The notes under the pieces are model-generated. The model was not told where the DNA came from. It ran no database searches and was given only the letters and a program-made list of their open reading frames with translations. From SIG701 sp045611685 (GTDB lineage: Bacteria > Bacillota > Clostridia > Oscillospirales > CAG-272): a DNA stretch of 14,160 nucleotides. Every line of letters begins with the position of its first letter. Within the stretch, counting starts at the first letter, position 1. A program made the translations under genes and the position numbers. The stretch covers positions 1-14,160 of the forward strand of contig JAZKXO010000113.1 of the NCBI GenBank assembly GCA_045611685.1, read 5' to 3'. Shown here in pieces: positions 1 to 5,726 of the stretch.

Positions 1-141
1 CGGAGCTCGCGTTCGACCGCACAGGATCTCGAGCTCGCGGTCGAGACCGCTCGCCCTCCGCCCGGGCAACAAAAAAGAGACCCGGCGATTAACCGGGCCT
101 GCCTGGGTGTGGGGTTAGCTGAACGTCACGACGTCCGAGCT
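1..141. repeat. Left inverted terminal repeat (141 bp)
   Basis: Positions 1-141 are the exact reverse complement of 14020-14160; identity stops at 142, which has A where a match would need C. In protein-primed phages such repeats are the replication origins, where the terminal protein and polymerase start at each 5' end. phi29 has 6 bp and Cp-1 a few hundred, so this is a long example. Inside it are an imperfect direct repeat (3-20 and 31-50, both starting GAGCTCGCG), a 6-bp hairpin GCGGTC-GA-GACCGC at 37-50, the palindrome GCCCGGGC at 60-67, and an outward-pointing terminator at 71-100. The last two bases of the leftmost gene's stop codon lie in it. Whether base 1 is the true DNA end cannot be told from sequence. 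Confidence 0.95.
71..100 (-). terminator. Intrinsic terminator of the leftward (early) unit
   Basis: Read on the minus strand, AGGCCCGG, a 7-nt loop and CCGGGTCT form an 8-bp stem with one G-U pair, followed by C and six T. It is the mirror copy of the right-end terminator and lies about 40 bp past the stop codon of the leftmost gene. Read inward, the hairpin has no T tract, so it should act only on outward transcription. Confidence 0.85.
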
Positions 142-344
142 ATTGGAATTCAACAACCGTTACGATTGATCGGACGTGAAGTCGCTTAAAGCTGCATATC
201 TTTCCAAGCTCACAATTATAGAATACGATCATATCGTAGTCATGATCGTCAGCGTTCGGAATGATAATGTACCCGTCTGCTGTGTAGAGCTTTTTTAACT
301 CCCATATCCGGTCTCCAGAATATTACCTTATACCATTTTTTCAT
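140..344 (-). pseudogene. Small terminal early gene with an apparent +1 frameshift at an A6 run
   Basis: The start is an ATG at 344 preceded by AGGAGG (352-357). The reading frame begins MKKWYKVIFWRPDMGVKK, then leaves frame at six A (plus-strand T6, 291-296) and would stop after 31 residues. If one A is removed, the frame continues (KLYTADGYIIIPNADDH and on) to TAG at 140-142, giving 67 residues with a plausible composition. The stop codon straddles the terminal-repeat boundary. The product is unrecognised; it may be a distant relative of the neighbour at 409-603, with similar size, a DDH motif in the middle and a similar C-terminal beta-like stretch. It could be a real mutation, a homopolymer sequencing error, or recoding. 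The region is more AT-rich than its neighbours. Confidence 0.6.
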
Positions 345-357
345 TATCTTACCTCCT

Positions 358-389
358 GCATGAATAAGTTTTGACGGCTATCGATTCGA
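358..389 (-). repeat. Partial copy of the ATPase 3' end (first copy at 635-667)
   Basis: Positions 358-389 match 635-667 at 29 of 32 bases plus one single-base gap. The second copy codes for FESIAVKNSFM near the C-terminus of the ATPase. The first copy lies after the stop of the small gene and encodes ESIAVKTYSC. Both copies are followed on the minus strand by AGGAGGTAAG and an ATG, so the repeated unit includes the ribosome site. The simplest reading is a tandem duplication of ATPase tail, ribosome site and small gene, followed by divergence. Confidence 0.75.
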
Positions 390-408
390 GCTTGTGTTCG
401 GCGCTGCT

Positions 409-603
409 TTAGCGATCTCGCTCCGCTCTGTTGAACCTGATCACGGTCTCCGTGATCAGCCGCACCTCTTCAGCGGGATAGTGATCGACGATCCCGTGAT
501 CATCGGAGATGAAATAGTAGACGCCCTCATAGAATAGCATTCCGTCGCAGACGATCTCAACCTCATCCCAATCTTCCAACCGTACCGTGAATCTGCTTTT
601 CAT
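409..603 (-). CDS. Small hypothetical early protein (64 aa)
   Basis: The ATG at 603 follows AGGAGGTAAGT, a textbook ribosome site that also encodes the last two Arg codons and the stop of the packaging ATPase upstream. The protein is unrecognised, rich in acidic and aromatic residues, with no membrane segment or cysteine pair. After its TAA stop the same frame stays open for 19 more codons to 349; this extension ends with a near copy of the C-terminal tail of the ATPase (see the repeat at 358-389). It is second to last in the early unit. No function is assigned; it is probably a phage-specific accessory factor. Confidence 0.75.
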   Translation of the reverse strand: MKSRFTVRLEDWDEVEIVCDGMLFYEGVYYFISDDHGIVDHYPAEEVRLITETVIRFNRAERDR

Positions 604-605
604 AC

Positions 606-1601
606 TTACCTCCTACATATCATTCTCATCGCCGGCATGAATGAGTTTTTGACGGCGATTGATTCGAACCTTACCGCGCCGAGCTCGTACATATTCCGCA
701 GCGTTTGAAGCGCGACGGATCTCCGCGGTGAGCCGAGCAGCAGCGCGTTCGGAACGTGGTCGTCATTCGTTAGCGCATAGATCCTGAGCGACGACGGATC
801 CACGTCCCGGGATACCGTGAGCAATCCTTCCTTATAGTCGACCCATATCCCGTATTGAACGGAATTGAAGATCACGGTGAAATAGTATTCCGAGCCCGGA
901 GTTTTCTTTGCCACGAAGTTCTTGTTGTCCCGGTAGAATTCGTTCTCCATGTTGTAGCTGCCGTATTCCGTTCCATCGATCAGAGCTCCGAAGCGCGTCT
1001 TCTTCGCTGCTTCGGTGTACTCCGATTCGCGGATTACTTCGCATATAATATCGCTGCCCGTCCGAGCTATGGTCTTGCCTCCGTACGGGAGCTTTATGTT
1101 GAAATAGTCAAAATACGGATTCGTTACCGATATCGCATTGGATAGGAAGAATACGGTCACGTCCCTCAGACGGGAGATCGTAGAATAGAGCTCCAAGAAG
1201 TTCATAACTTCATCCGGAAGATAATGATAACTCCCTTTATCGAGTATGAATTCATCGAAGCAGATCTTATTGATCTCCGGGAACGGAACCGATTTCTCTA
1301 TCTTCGCAGTTGACAACGGGAACGCCTGTCCCGCGACCTTTCCGTCGATATAGAAAACGGTTCCTTTAGTCTCGAAAGAATGAGCCGGGAATTCCTCGGC
1401 AACGTCTTTGAAGAATTTCGCAAGCCGCTTTCCGTTGACCTCTGTCTTATATCGCCGCACGTACGCGAATTGAGCGCCGGTTTTCAGGAAGTCCTTTATC
1501 GCCCACTTTTTGAAGGCGTACGTCTTACCAACTCCGCGCATTCCGATCACGAAGTTGAACAAGCAGTTATAGGATAAGGTTTTATAGATATCGTACCACA
1601 T
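606..1601 (-). CDS. DNA packaging ATPase, phi29 gp16-like (331 aa)
   Basis: This is the ATPase that would drive double-stranded DNA into the procapsid together with the portal and the packaging RNA. Visible motifs are Walker A GMRGVGKT (residues 20-27), Walker B ICFDEF (113-118, Asp116 and catalytic Glu117), SRLR (143-146), which is a candidate arginine finger, and a sensor-like FFLSNA (151-156). The length of 331 is almost that of phi29 gp16 (332). The C-terminal part after about residue 200 would hold the nucleic-acid-binding domain. The start ATG at 1601 is 8 nt after GGAGGTAA, which also forms the stop of the polymerase gene. In phi29 this gene is late and near the right end; here it follows the polymerase in the early unit, which is unusual. 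Confidence 0.93.
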   Translation of the reverse strand: MWYDIYKTLSYNCLFNFVIGMRGVGKTYAFKKWAIKDFLKTGAQFAYVRRYKTEVNGKRLAKFFKDVAEEFPAHSFETKGTVFYIDGKVAGQAFPLSTAKIEKSVPFPEINKICFDEFILDKGSYHYLPDEVMNFLELYSTISRLRDVTVFFLSNAISVTNPYFDYFNIKLPYGGKTIARTGSDIICEVIRESEYTEAAKKTRFGALIDGTEYGSYNMENEFYRDNKNFVAKKTPGSEYYFTVIFNSVQYGIWVDYKEGLLTVSRDVDPSSLRIYALTNDDHVPNALLLGSPRRSVALQTLRNMYELGAVRFESIAVKNSFMPAMRMICRR

Positions 1602-1607
1602 TGAATT

Positions 1608-3284
1608 TTACCTCCGAATAGAAAAGTTTGTTTCCTCGAGCACGATCCCTCCGGCGGTATGCACCGGACGCAGTTTTCCGGAATAGACCGCACCTTTTGT
1701 AAAGTTTTCAAACGTGACCTGATCATGAATTTCTTCAGGCAGTCCCGAGCACGTAACGCAGAGCTTACCGTCGATCTCTTCCACATACGATTTAGCGCGG
1801 ATATACTTCGCACGCGTGAACGTTGACTCATGTTTCCACGCACCGAGCCGCACCGGATCAACGTCGAGTTCCGGTGGGATCTCCGTACCTATAAGGTGCA
1901 GCGAGTCCGTATCCGCGTACAGGAACCGGTCATATACCGCCTGAGCAGCCGTGATTGTAACATAACGAGCCCATGAAGTTATGAAGGACGCGATCGGAAT
2001 ATAGATCGGGTTTCGCGTTTCTTCATCACCGAACACATAGCGGACGCTATCAGTCTCACGGTCGAGCAGCGGGATCTTTGAACGGCATTTCGGAGACGTC
2101 CCGAACTTTCCGTAGAGCGAGTTGAGCATGAGTTTCGCTATCGTTCGCATAGGTTTATTTCCGTCGATCGTCGCCTGTTGTTTCACCGCATACCACTTAT
2201 CGATATACTCCGAGAATAAGATCGTTGATGCTTTGAATTTCCATCCTGAAAGATATTCAAGGTTGAAAACCTCATAATGCTCGAAGAACAGATCGAGATC
2301 GACCGACGTTAAGCAGAGAACGACGTCTTCACCTTGGGAGTCGATAAGGTATTCTGTCGGGATAAACGCGGAATTGAACTTACATTGGATCGTCGGCAGA
2401 TAACCGGCTTTGAGCCGAAAGTTGCAGCGGATCATCTGCACATACAGATAATAGAGCGAGTCCGCCTGATACTGACCTTCAAAAAAGATCGGATCTCCAT
2501 ACGGCAGAGGTTTAGAATACATAACTGACGGATACAGGGAGTTGACGTCGAGAACGATCCCCTCACCTATCATTTGATTCTGATACCGCGGATTTGCGTA
2601 TGTGAATCCTCCGCGGTAGCTCTGCCTCACGTCGGCGTCATAATCCGGCATTGGATACCACCGCTCAAAATTCTTCCGCGTGATCACCTCTTTATAATTG
2701 TTGAGAGCGTTTGCAGCTGCCGTCATTTTAGTCAGACCTTGTTCGAATAGAATTTCAAGAGCCCGAGCGACGATCTCGCAGTCGTTGCGGAGATACGATA
2801 TCTCCTGAGCTGTCAGCTCATGCCCGGCCGGCCTATCCTCGGCATAGTCTATCTCCTCTTTCATGATCGGCAGCGCGAACGCTTTTGCGATCTCAGCGAC
2901 GGAGAGGGGGAGAACCTTCAGCGAGTCGAGGATCTTAACCTTGTATTGCCGTTTTTTCAACATCCTGAAATAGAGATCCATTGAATAGAATTGACCTTTA
3001 TCCGAGATCAGCGTCATGAAGGTAGCGTTTCCGCGATCGGCTTTATCGGTCACATGACTCCATCCGTTTTTGAGCAGCCAATAGATGATGAATTCGCCGT
3101 CGAATTTGAGGTTGTGAAAATAAACCGTTTCCTTTTCCTTCGAAAGCTCTTTCAATCGTTCCATGAATGATTCGATCGAATTTCCGTACTCAAAATTTGA
3201 TACGGAACCGATCTGAAACAGTCCCCAAGCCCATACTCGGCAATCGGAGGGATCCGTTGTTGTTTCGAAGTCGGCAACATACAT
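1608..3284 (-). CDS. Protein-primed family B DNA polymerase, phi29 gp2-like (558 aa)
   Basis: This is the replicative polymerase, using a terminal protein as primer. The 3'-5' exonuclease motifs are DFETT (5-9), NLKFDG (58-63) and YLRND (164-168). Also seen are the linker YRGGF (223-227), motif A DVNSLYPS (246-253), motif B LMLNSLYGKFG (385-395), motif C YADTDS (456-461) and the KSY motif (498-500). The insertions between motifs A and B (about 300-375 and 398-425) fit TPR1 and TPR2, the latter giving strand displacement and processivity. Total length is close to phi29 (575); the N-terminus is shorter because the first Asp of Exo I is residue 5. The start at 3284 has GAGG upstream and lies 7 bp past the terminal-protein stop. 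All catalytic carboxylates are present. Confidence 0.98.
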   Translation of the reverse strand: MYVADFETTTDPSDCRVWAWGLFQIGSVSNFEYGNSIESFMERLKELSKEKETVYFHNLKFDGEFIIYWLLKNGWSHVTDKADRGNATFMTLISDKGQFYSMDLYFRMLKKRQYKVKILDSLKVLPLSVAEIAKAFALPIMKEEIDYAEDRPAGHELTAQEISYLRNDCEIVARALEILFEQGLTKMTAAANALNNYKEVITRKNFERWYPMPDYDADVRQSYRGGFTYANPRYQNQMIGEGIVLDVNSLYPSVMYSKPLPYGDPIFFEGQYQADSLYYLYVQMIRCNFRLKAGYLPTIQCKFNSAFIPTEYLIDSQGEDVVLCLTSVDLDLFFEHYEVFNLEYLSGWKFKASTILFSEYIDKWYAVKQQATIDGNKPMRTIAKLMLNSLYGKFGTSPKCRSKIPLLDRETDSVRYVFGDEETRNPIYIPIASFITSWARYVTITAAQAVYDRFLYADTDSLHLIGTEIPPELDVDPVRLGAWKHESTFTRAKYIRAKSYVEEIDGKLCVTCSGLPEEIHDQVTFENFTKGAVYSGKLRPVHTAGGIVLEETNFSIRR

Positions 3285-3291
3285 ACGCGCC

Positions 3292-3999
3292 TCATAATGA
3301 ATCGATCTTATCTCTGATCAGCGAACGTTTAACCTCTTTAGCGAGCGGATCTGAATAGAAAGAAACGTATAAAACATCATCGGAAAGACTTAGATCCGCG
3401 AATTCCTCATCGGTGAATTGGTCGAGCTTATCGCGGATTTCTTCCATCTCTTCTTCGGTGAATAATGTTTCAAGGCCTGTATAATAGTTTTCCCGATATT
3501 GCTTATTCTTTTTCTTCAGATAATCTTTTGAGGTCTGCTTATAAACTGATTCTTTATACGCAGCCCAATCTTTTGGTTTTATCTTTCCGGGCGCCTGCTT
3601 CGGTCTGAGATTCGCTTCGCGGATCCTTCCCATCATCGGCTTATCTCCTGGAGAGACTTCACCGATGCGGCCGAGCTGCGCCTTTCTGCGAGCATTGATT
3701 GATCGGACGCGGGCTTCGAGCTCTTTGACCTCGAATTTCGGCGCCGTAACGCCTCCCTTTGTTTTGATCATCTGTTCCGATCCTCGCGTTGTGAGACGTT
3801 TGATCGATTTAAGCGTCTTGTTAAAATCGGCTCTTGTCTGTATCTCAGCTCGCGCCGTCTTCATGCTCATCTTCGGAGGCAGCGCTGCTTTCACCTCCGG
3901 AGATCCCGTTTTCATCAGTCGGTCGATCTTCCGGTTAAAGTTCCGGATCTCTTTTCGCAAGAGATCAACGTCCTCTTGACGCCATTTAATATTCGGCAT
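3292..3999 (-). CDS. Terminal protein (replication primer) candidate (235 aa)
   Basis: The role is assigned mainly from position: it lies immediately upstream of the polymerase, as gene 3 before gene 2 in phi29, and has a fitting size (phi29 TP is 266 residues). The protein is strongly basic and helical for its first 170 residues (many Lys and Arg, little hydrophobic sequence), as expected of the DNA-binding N-terminal and intermediate domains. It then becomes acidic (residues 178-208) and ends in a segment with hydroxyl residues, Y211, S213, Y215 and S216, any of which could be the priming residue (Ser232 in phi29). The ATG at 3999 overlaps the end of the upstream gene by 14 bp and has GGAGGTGAT as ribosome site. 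Family membership was not verified. Confidence 0.8.
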   Translation of the reverse strand: MPNIKWRQEDVDLLRKEIRNFNRKIDRLMKTGSPEVKAALPPKMSMKTARAEIQTRADFNKTLKSIKRLTTRGSEQMIKTKGGVTAPKFEVKELEARVRSINARRKAQLGRIGEVSPGDKPMMGRIREANLRPKQAPGKIKPKDWAAYKESVYKQTSKDYLKKKNKQYRENYYTGLETLFTEEEMEEIRDKLDQFTDEEFADLSLSDDVLYVSFYSDPLAKEVKRSLIRDKIDSL

Positions 4000-4327
4000 T
4001 TAATATCACCTCCGGGATATCAGCGATCCGAATATCATCCGGTTTCGTGAGAGTGTACTTCTGTCCGAGCCAATTGAGCTCTACGTAGAATCCGCGAATT
4101 TCCACGCGCCGATAGAATTCAAATGCTGGTGTATAGATAGCTGTTGATTTGATTCCGCTTTTAACGGATTTCCGATAATTGTAGATATCGATCTCTGCTC
4201 TTATTCCCTCCGCGAATTTCTCGCGAAGCACCGGCGAGCTGAAGAAGAACTTCAGCGGGCCATATACAACGGTATAGGGGGAATTCTCGAGGCGATAATA
4301 GATACCTCTTCGGGATACTTCGGGCAT
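3986..4327 (-). CDS. Hypothetical protein at the phi29 gene 4 position (113 aa)
   Basis: It sits between the ssDNA-binding protein and the terminal protein, where phi29 encodes the transcription regulator p4, but I see no resemblance to p4 by eye. The N-terminal half has the pattern YYRLENSPYTVVYGPLKFFF (10-29), which resembles a conserved but unnamed protein that I recall from related small phages; that memory is not a database result. The C-terminal half is beta-like with alternating hydrophobic residues. No signal peptide or membrane segment is visible. ATG at 4327 has AAAGGA upstream. A GC-rich hairpin (4352-4376) separates it from the preceding gene. Its last codons (PEV) carry the ribosome site of the terminal-protein gene. 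Confidence 0.8.
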   Translation of the reverse strand: MPEVSRRGIYYRLENSPYTVVYGPLKFFFSSPVLREKFAEGIRAEIDIYNYRKSVKSGIKSTAIYTPAFEFYRRVEIRGFYVELNWLGQKYTLTKPDDIRIADIPEVILNAEY

Positions 4328-4351
4328 TTGATCACGTCCTTTCTATGGTTT

Positions 4352-4376
4352 GGGCCCGGCGTTCCCGACCGGGCCC
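4352..4376 (-). promoter_or_regulatory. GC-rich hairpin between the ssDNA-binding protein gene and the next gene
   Basis: GGGCCCGG (4352-4359) and CCGGGCCC (4369-4376) pair perfectly around a 9-nt loop. On the minus-strand transcript the stem is followed by AAACC, not by a T tract, so it is not a standard terminator. It could be a partial terminator, a barrier to 3' exonucleases that protects the upstream message, or an RNA-processing signal. A similar hairpin followed by AAACC lies after the capsid gene (8840-8863). Confidence 0.7.
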
Positions 4377-4425
4377 TTTGGAAGAGGAAAGACACAAGGC
4401 GTCTGATCGCGGGCGGCGATCCCGA

Positions 4426-4911
4426 TCAGCCGCGGACAACGTCAAGAGTAAAGATACGGGAAGATCCGCGGGCGATCTGCTTCACGCGAACCTTAACGCC
4501 ATTCTCCCAGGTCGGCATACCGAACAGAGCGGGATCACAGAGGCGACGCAGCGCGTTATAGATCCCGTACGATACCGCACTATAGGTGTGACCGTCCGTA
4601 TCGATCAAGATAACGCGGGGACTCTTGCGGATCTCGCCGGTCTTCTCATCGACGATCTCAACGGGCTCTACGATGATATCGCGGACGTTGATAACCTGTC
4701 CGATATGATCCGCGATACGTACGTCGGGAGAATTCATCGCGTTATAGAGCGCGGCGCGATCGTCATCCGTCTTCGGGACGAATGAGCAGAACATAGAGGG
4801 AGCAGCGGTGGAGAAGTTCGCAACGATATCGTTGTTATCGTTGCCGGCCGGAACGACCGCGGTCTCATTGGAGATCGTCTCGTTGATAGGGGTTTCGTTG
4901 GTGTTAGTCAT
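4426..4911 (-). CDS. Putative single-stranded DNA-binding protein (161 aa)
   Basis: Gene order (this gene, one small gene, terminal protein, polymerase) mirrors phi29 genes 5, 4, 3, 2, where gene 5 is the ssDNA-binding protein that coats displaced strands. The N-terminal 25 residues are a flexible Asn/Thr/Glu-rich tail with a repeated NET pattern. The rest (about 27-160) is a beta-rich domain with alternating hydrophobic residues that fits an OB-like fold (for example RVILIDTDGHTYSAVSYGIY at 99-118) and ends in a basic strand (VKVRVKQIARGSSRIFTLDV). There is no acidic C-terminal tail as in bacterial SSB. ATG at 4911 has AGAAAGGT upstream, and a GC hairpin lies at 4959-4986. The family was not verified. 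Confidence 0.65.
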   Translation of the reverse strand: MTNTNETPINETISNETAVVPAGNDNNDIVANFSTAAPSMFCSFVPKTDDDRAALYNAMNSPDVRIADHIGQVINVRDIIVEPVEIVDEKTGEIRKSPRVILIDTDGHTYSAVSYGIYNALRRLCDPALFGMPTWENGVKVRVKQIARGSSRIFTLDVVRG

Positions 4912-4984
4912 AGTGTAGACCTTTCTGCGGCATTGGTATAGTTTTTTGATTTCACCGCGACCGGCCGGAGCCGGTTTCGTCCGG

Positions 4985-5110
4985 TCATCGTCCGGATCTC
5001 ATCAGGCGGGATAAGAGCCGTTTGAACGGCTTCGGATCCATTATCAGGAATATCGGCAGCGAGCCGATCATAACTTGAGCGATGAACGCGATCCAACGGG
5101 ATAGAGTCAT
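4985..5110 (-). CDS. Small membrane protein (41 aa)
   Basis: The ORF starts at ATG 5110 with GAGGAGG about 9 nt upstream, inside the end of the previous gene. The first half is hydrophobic (residues 6-24, WIAFIAQVMIGSLPIFLIM), followed by a basic tail KPFKRLLSRLMRSGR. That gives one transmembrane helix with a positively charged cytoplasmic end. phi29 early proteins p1 and p16.7 are also small membrane-associated proteins that tether replication, so a membrane anchor is possible, but no homology is seen. It could equally be a small toxin or an exclusion peptide. Confidence 0.7.
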   Translation of the reverse strand: MTLSRWIAFIAQVMIGSLPIFLIMDPKPFKRLLSRLMRSGR

Positions 5111-5114
5111 GATA

Positions 5115-5279
5115 TCAGGCCTCCTCTTCAATAGCATTAGCGGCGATATGATAGCAGCCCATTTTTCGCATGGCGGCGAGGATATCAAGAAGCTCGCCCC
5201 AATCGCATTCAACGATCTCGCGGAGATCGTATTCCTCGGTATAGTCGTCGCAAAAGTCATAAATGATCTCGTACTTCAT
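5115..5279 (-). CDS. Very acidic small early protein (54 aa), possible DNA mimic
   Basis: ATG at 5279 overlaps the TGA of the upstream gene (ATGA), so translation is probably coupled; the ribosome site is the run of GAG codons that ends that gene. The protein begins MKYEIIYDFCDDYTEEYDL and has 15 Asp/Glu against 4 Lys/Arg, plus two cysteines in the first half (10 and 25) and a third (42). Size and charge recall phi29 p56, the 56-residue DNA mimic that inhibits uracil-DNA glycosylase, but no sequence likeness is visible. Its own EEE codons near the end provide the next gene's ribosome site. Function is unknown. Confidence 0.8.
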   Translation of the reverse strand: MKYEIIYDFCDDYTEEYDLREIVECDWGELLDILAAMRKMGCYHIAANAIEEEA

Positions 5280-5467
5280 GAATCTTTTTCCTCCTCCTCT
5301 TCAAGTATAGCTCGGATCATGCTCGCATAAGCGCGAAGTTTATGCTTCGTGGTTCGCTGCTCATATGCCGTTTTATGGCAAAGGTTTTGCAGCTCGTTTT
5401 TGATCTCTCCCAAGAGATAGAAAGCGTCTTCATTTCCGGCAAGTCGGATCAGTTCCTTATTAGTCAT
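5276..5467 (-). CDS. Small helical early protein (63 aa)
   Basis: The start is ATG at 5467, with GAGGTGA 6 nt upstream; longer readings from upstream starts would overlap the previous gene and are rejected. The sequence from MTNKELIRLAG is almost wholly helix-prone with heptad-like Leu/Ile spacing (ELIRLAGNEDAFYLLGEI) and ends in EEEEEKDS. The Glu run is encoded by GAA GAG GAG GAG GAA and so doubles as the ribosome site for the overlapping next gene. The product is unrecognised. It is second in the early unit. Confidence 0.8.
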   Translation of the reverse strand: MTNKELIRLAGNEDAFYLLGEIKNELQNLCHKTAYEQRTTKHKLRAYASMIRAILEEEEEKDS

Positions 5468-5477
5468 GCTGCTCACC

Positions 5478-5681
5478 TCAAATAACATTGTTGATGTGCC
5501 ATACGGGAACCGGCTCTGACGTCTCTTCATCGAACTCATAATGCAGCTCTTCGATCGTAACGTCTGCTTCGTCGTCCGTGTCACGGTAACGATCCCGGCG
5601 CGCTTTGCGCGCTGCGTTCCTGTCCTCACCGATATAGAGCACTTCGCGCCCTTCATACCAATCAATAACTCTGTACTTCAT
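5478..5681 (-). CDS. First gene of the early unit, small hypothetical protein (67 aa)
   Basis: ATG at 5681 is preferred over the GTG at 5747, because 5747 lies inside the predicted 5' hairpin at the transcription start, while 5681 is preceded by GAGAGGACAAGGA. The protein starts MKYRVIDWYEGREVLYIGED, then has a basic stretch RNAARKARRDRYR (21-33) and an acidic C-terminal half with beta-like VTIEELHYEF (41-50). No membrane segment. As the first gene behind the strong early promoter it should be made earliest and in quantity, which suits a host-takeover or regulatory role. Function is not recognised. Confidence 0.8.
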   Translation of the reverse strand: MKYRVIDWYEGREVLYIGEDRNAARKARRDRYRDTDDEADVTIEELHYEFDEETSEPVPVWHINNVI

Positions 5682-5726
5682 TTGTCCTTGTCCTCTCATT
5701 TCGTTTGATTTACGTGCGGCGCCCCG

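Noticed and set aside
225..249. Perfect 8-bp inverted repeat ACGATCAT / ATGATCGT in the leftmost gene
   Set aside because: It lies within coding sequence for a DDH/DYD stretch and GATC is frequent everywhere in this genome, so chance pairing is a sufficient explanation.
286..300. Programmed ribosomal frameshift at the A6 run
   Set aside because: The required shift is +1, while A-rich slippery sites usually drive -1 shifts, and the -1 frame soon closes. A mutation or homopolymer error is more likely.
4345..4785. Open frames on the plus strand opposite the ssDNA-binding protein gene
   Set aside because: They overlap a gene with better start, ribosome site and context, and run against the direction of the early unit.
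4959..4986. GC hairpin (GACCGG / CCGGTC) upstream of the ssDNA-binding protein gene
   Set aside because: Several alternative pairings exist among the repeated CCGG units and the T-rich run on the other strand is upstream in the wrong direction, so no terminator or promoter could be supported.
4908..5096. A 62-residue minus-strand frame overlapping the 41-residue membrane protein
   Set aside because: No ribosome site at its start, and the overlapping 41-residue frame has GAGGAGG, a clear transmembrane helix and fits the gene chain. The 74 bp between 4911 and 4985 hold a GC hairpin (4959-4986) and the leader of the next gene.
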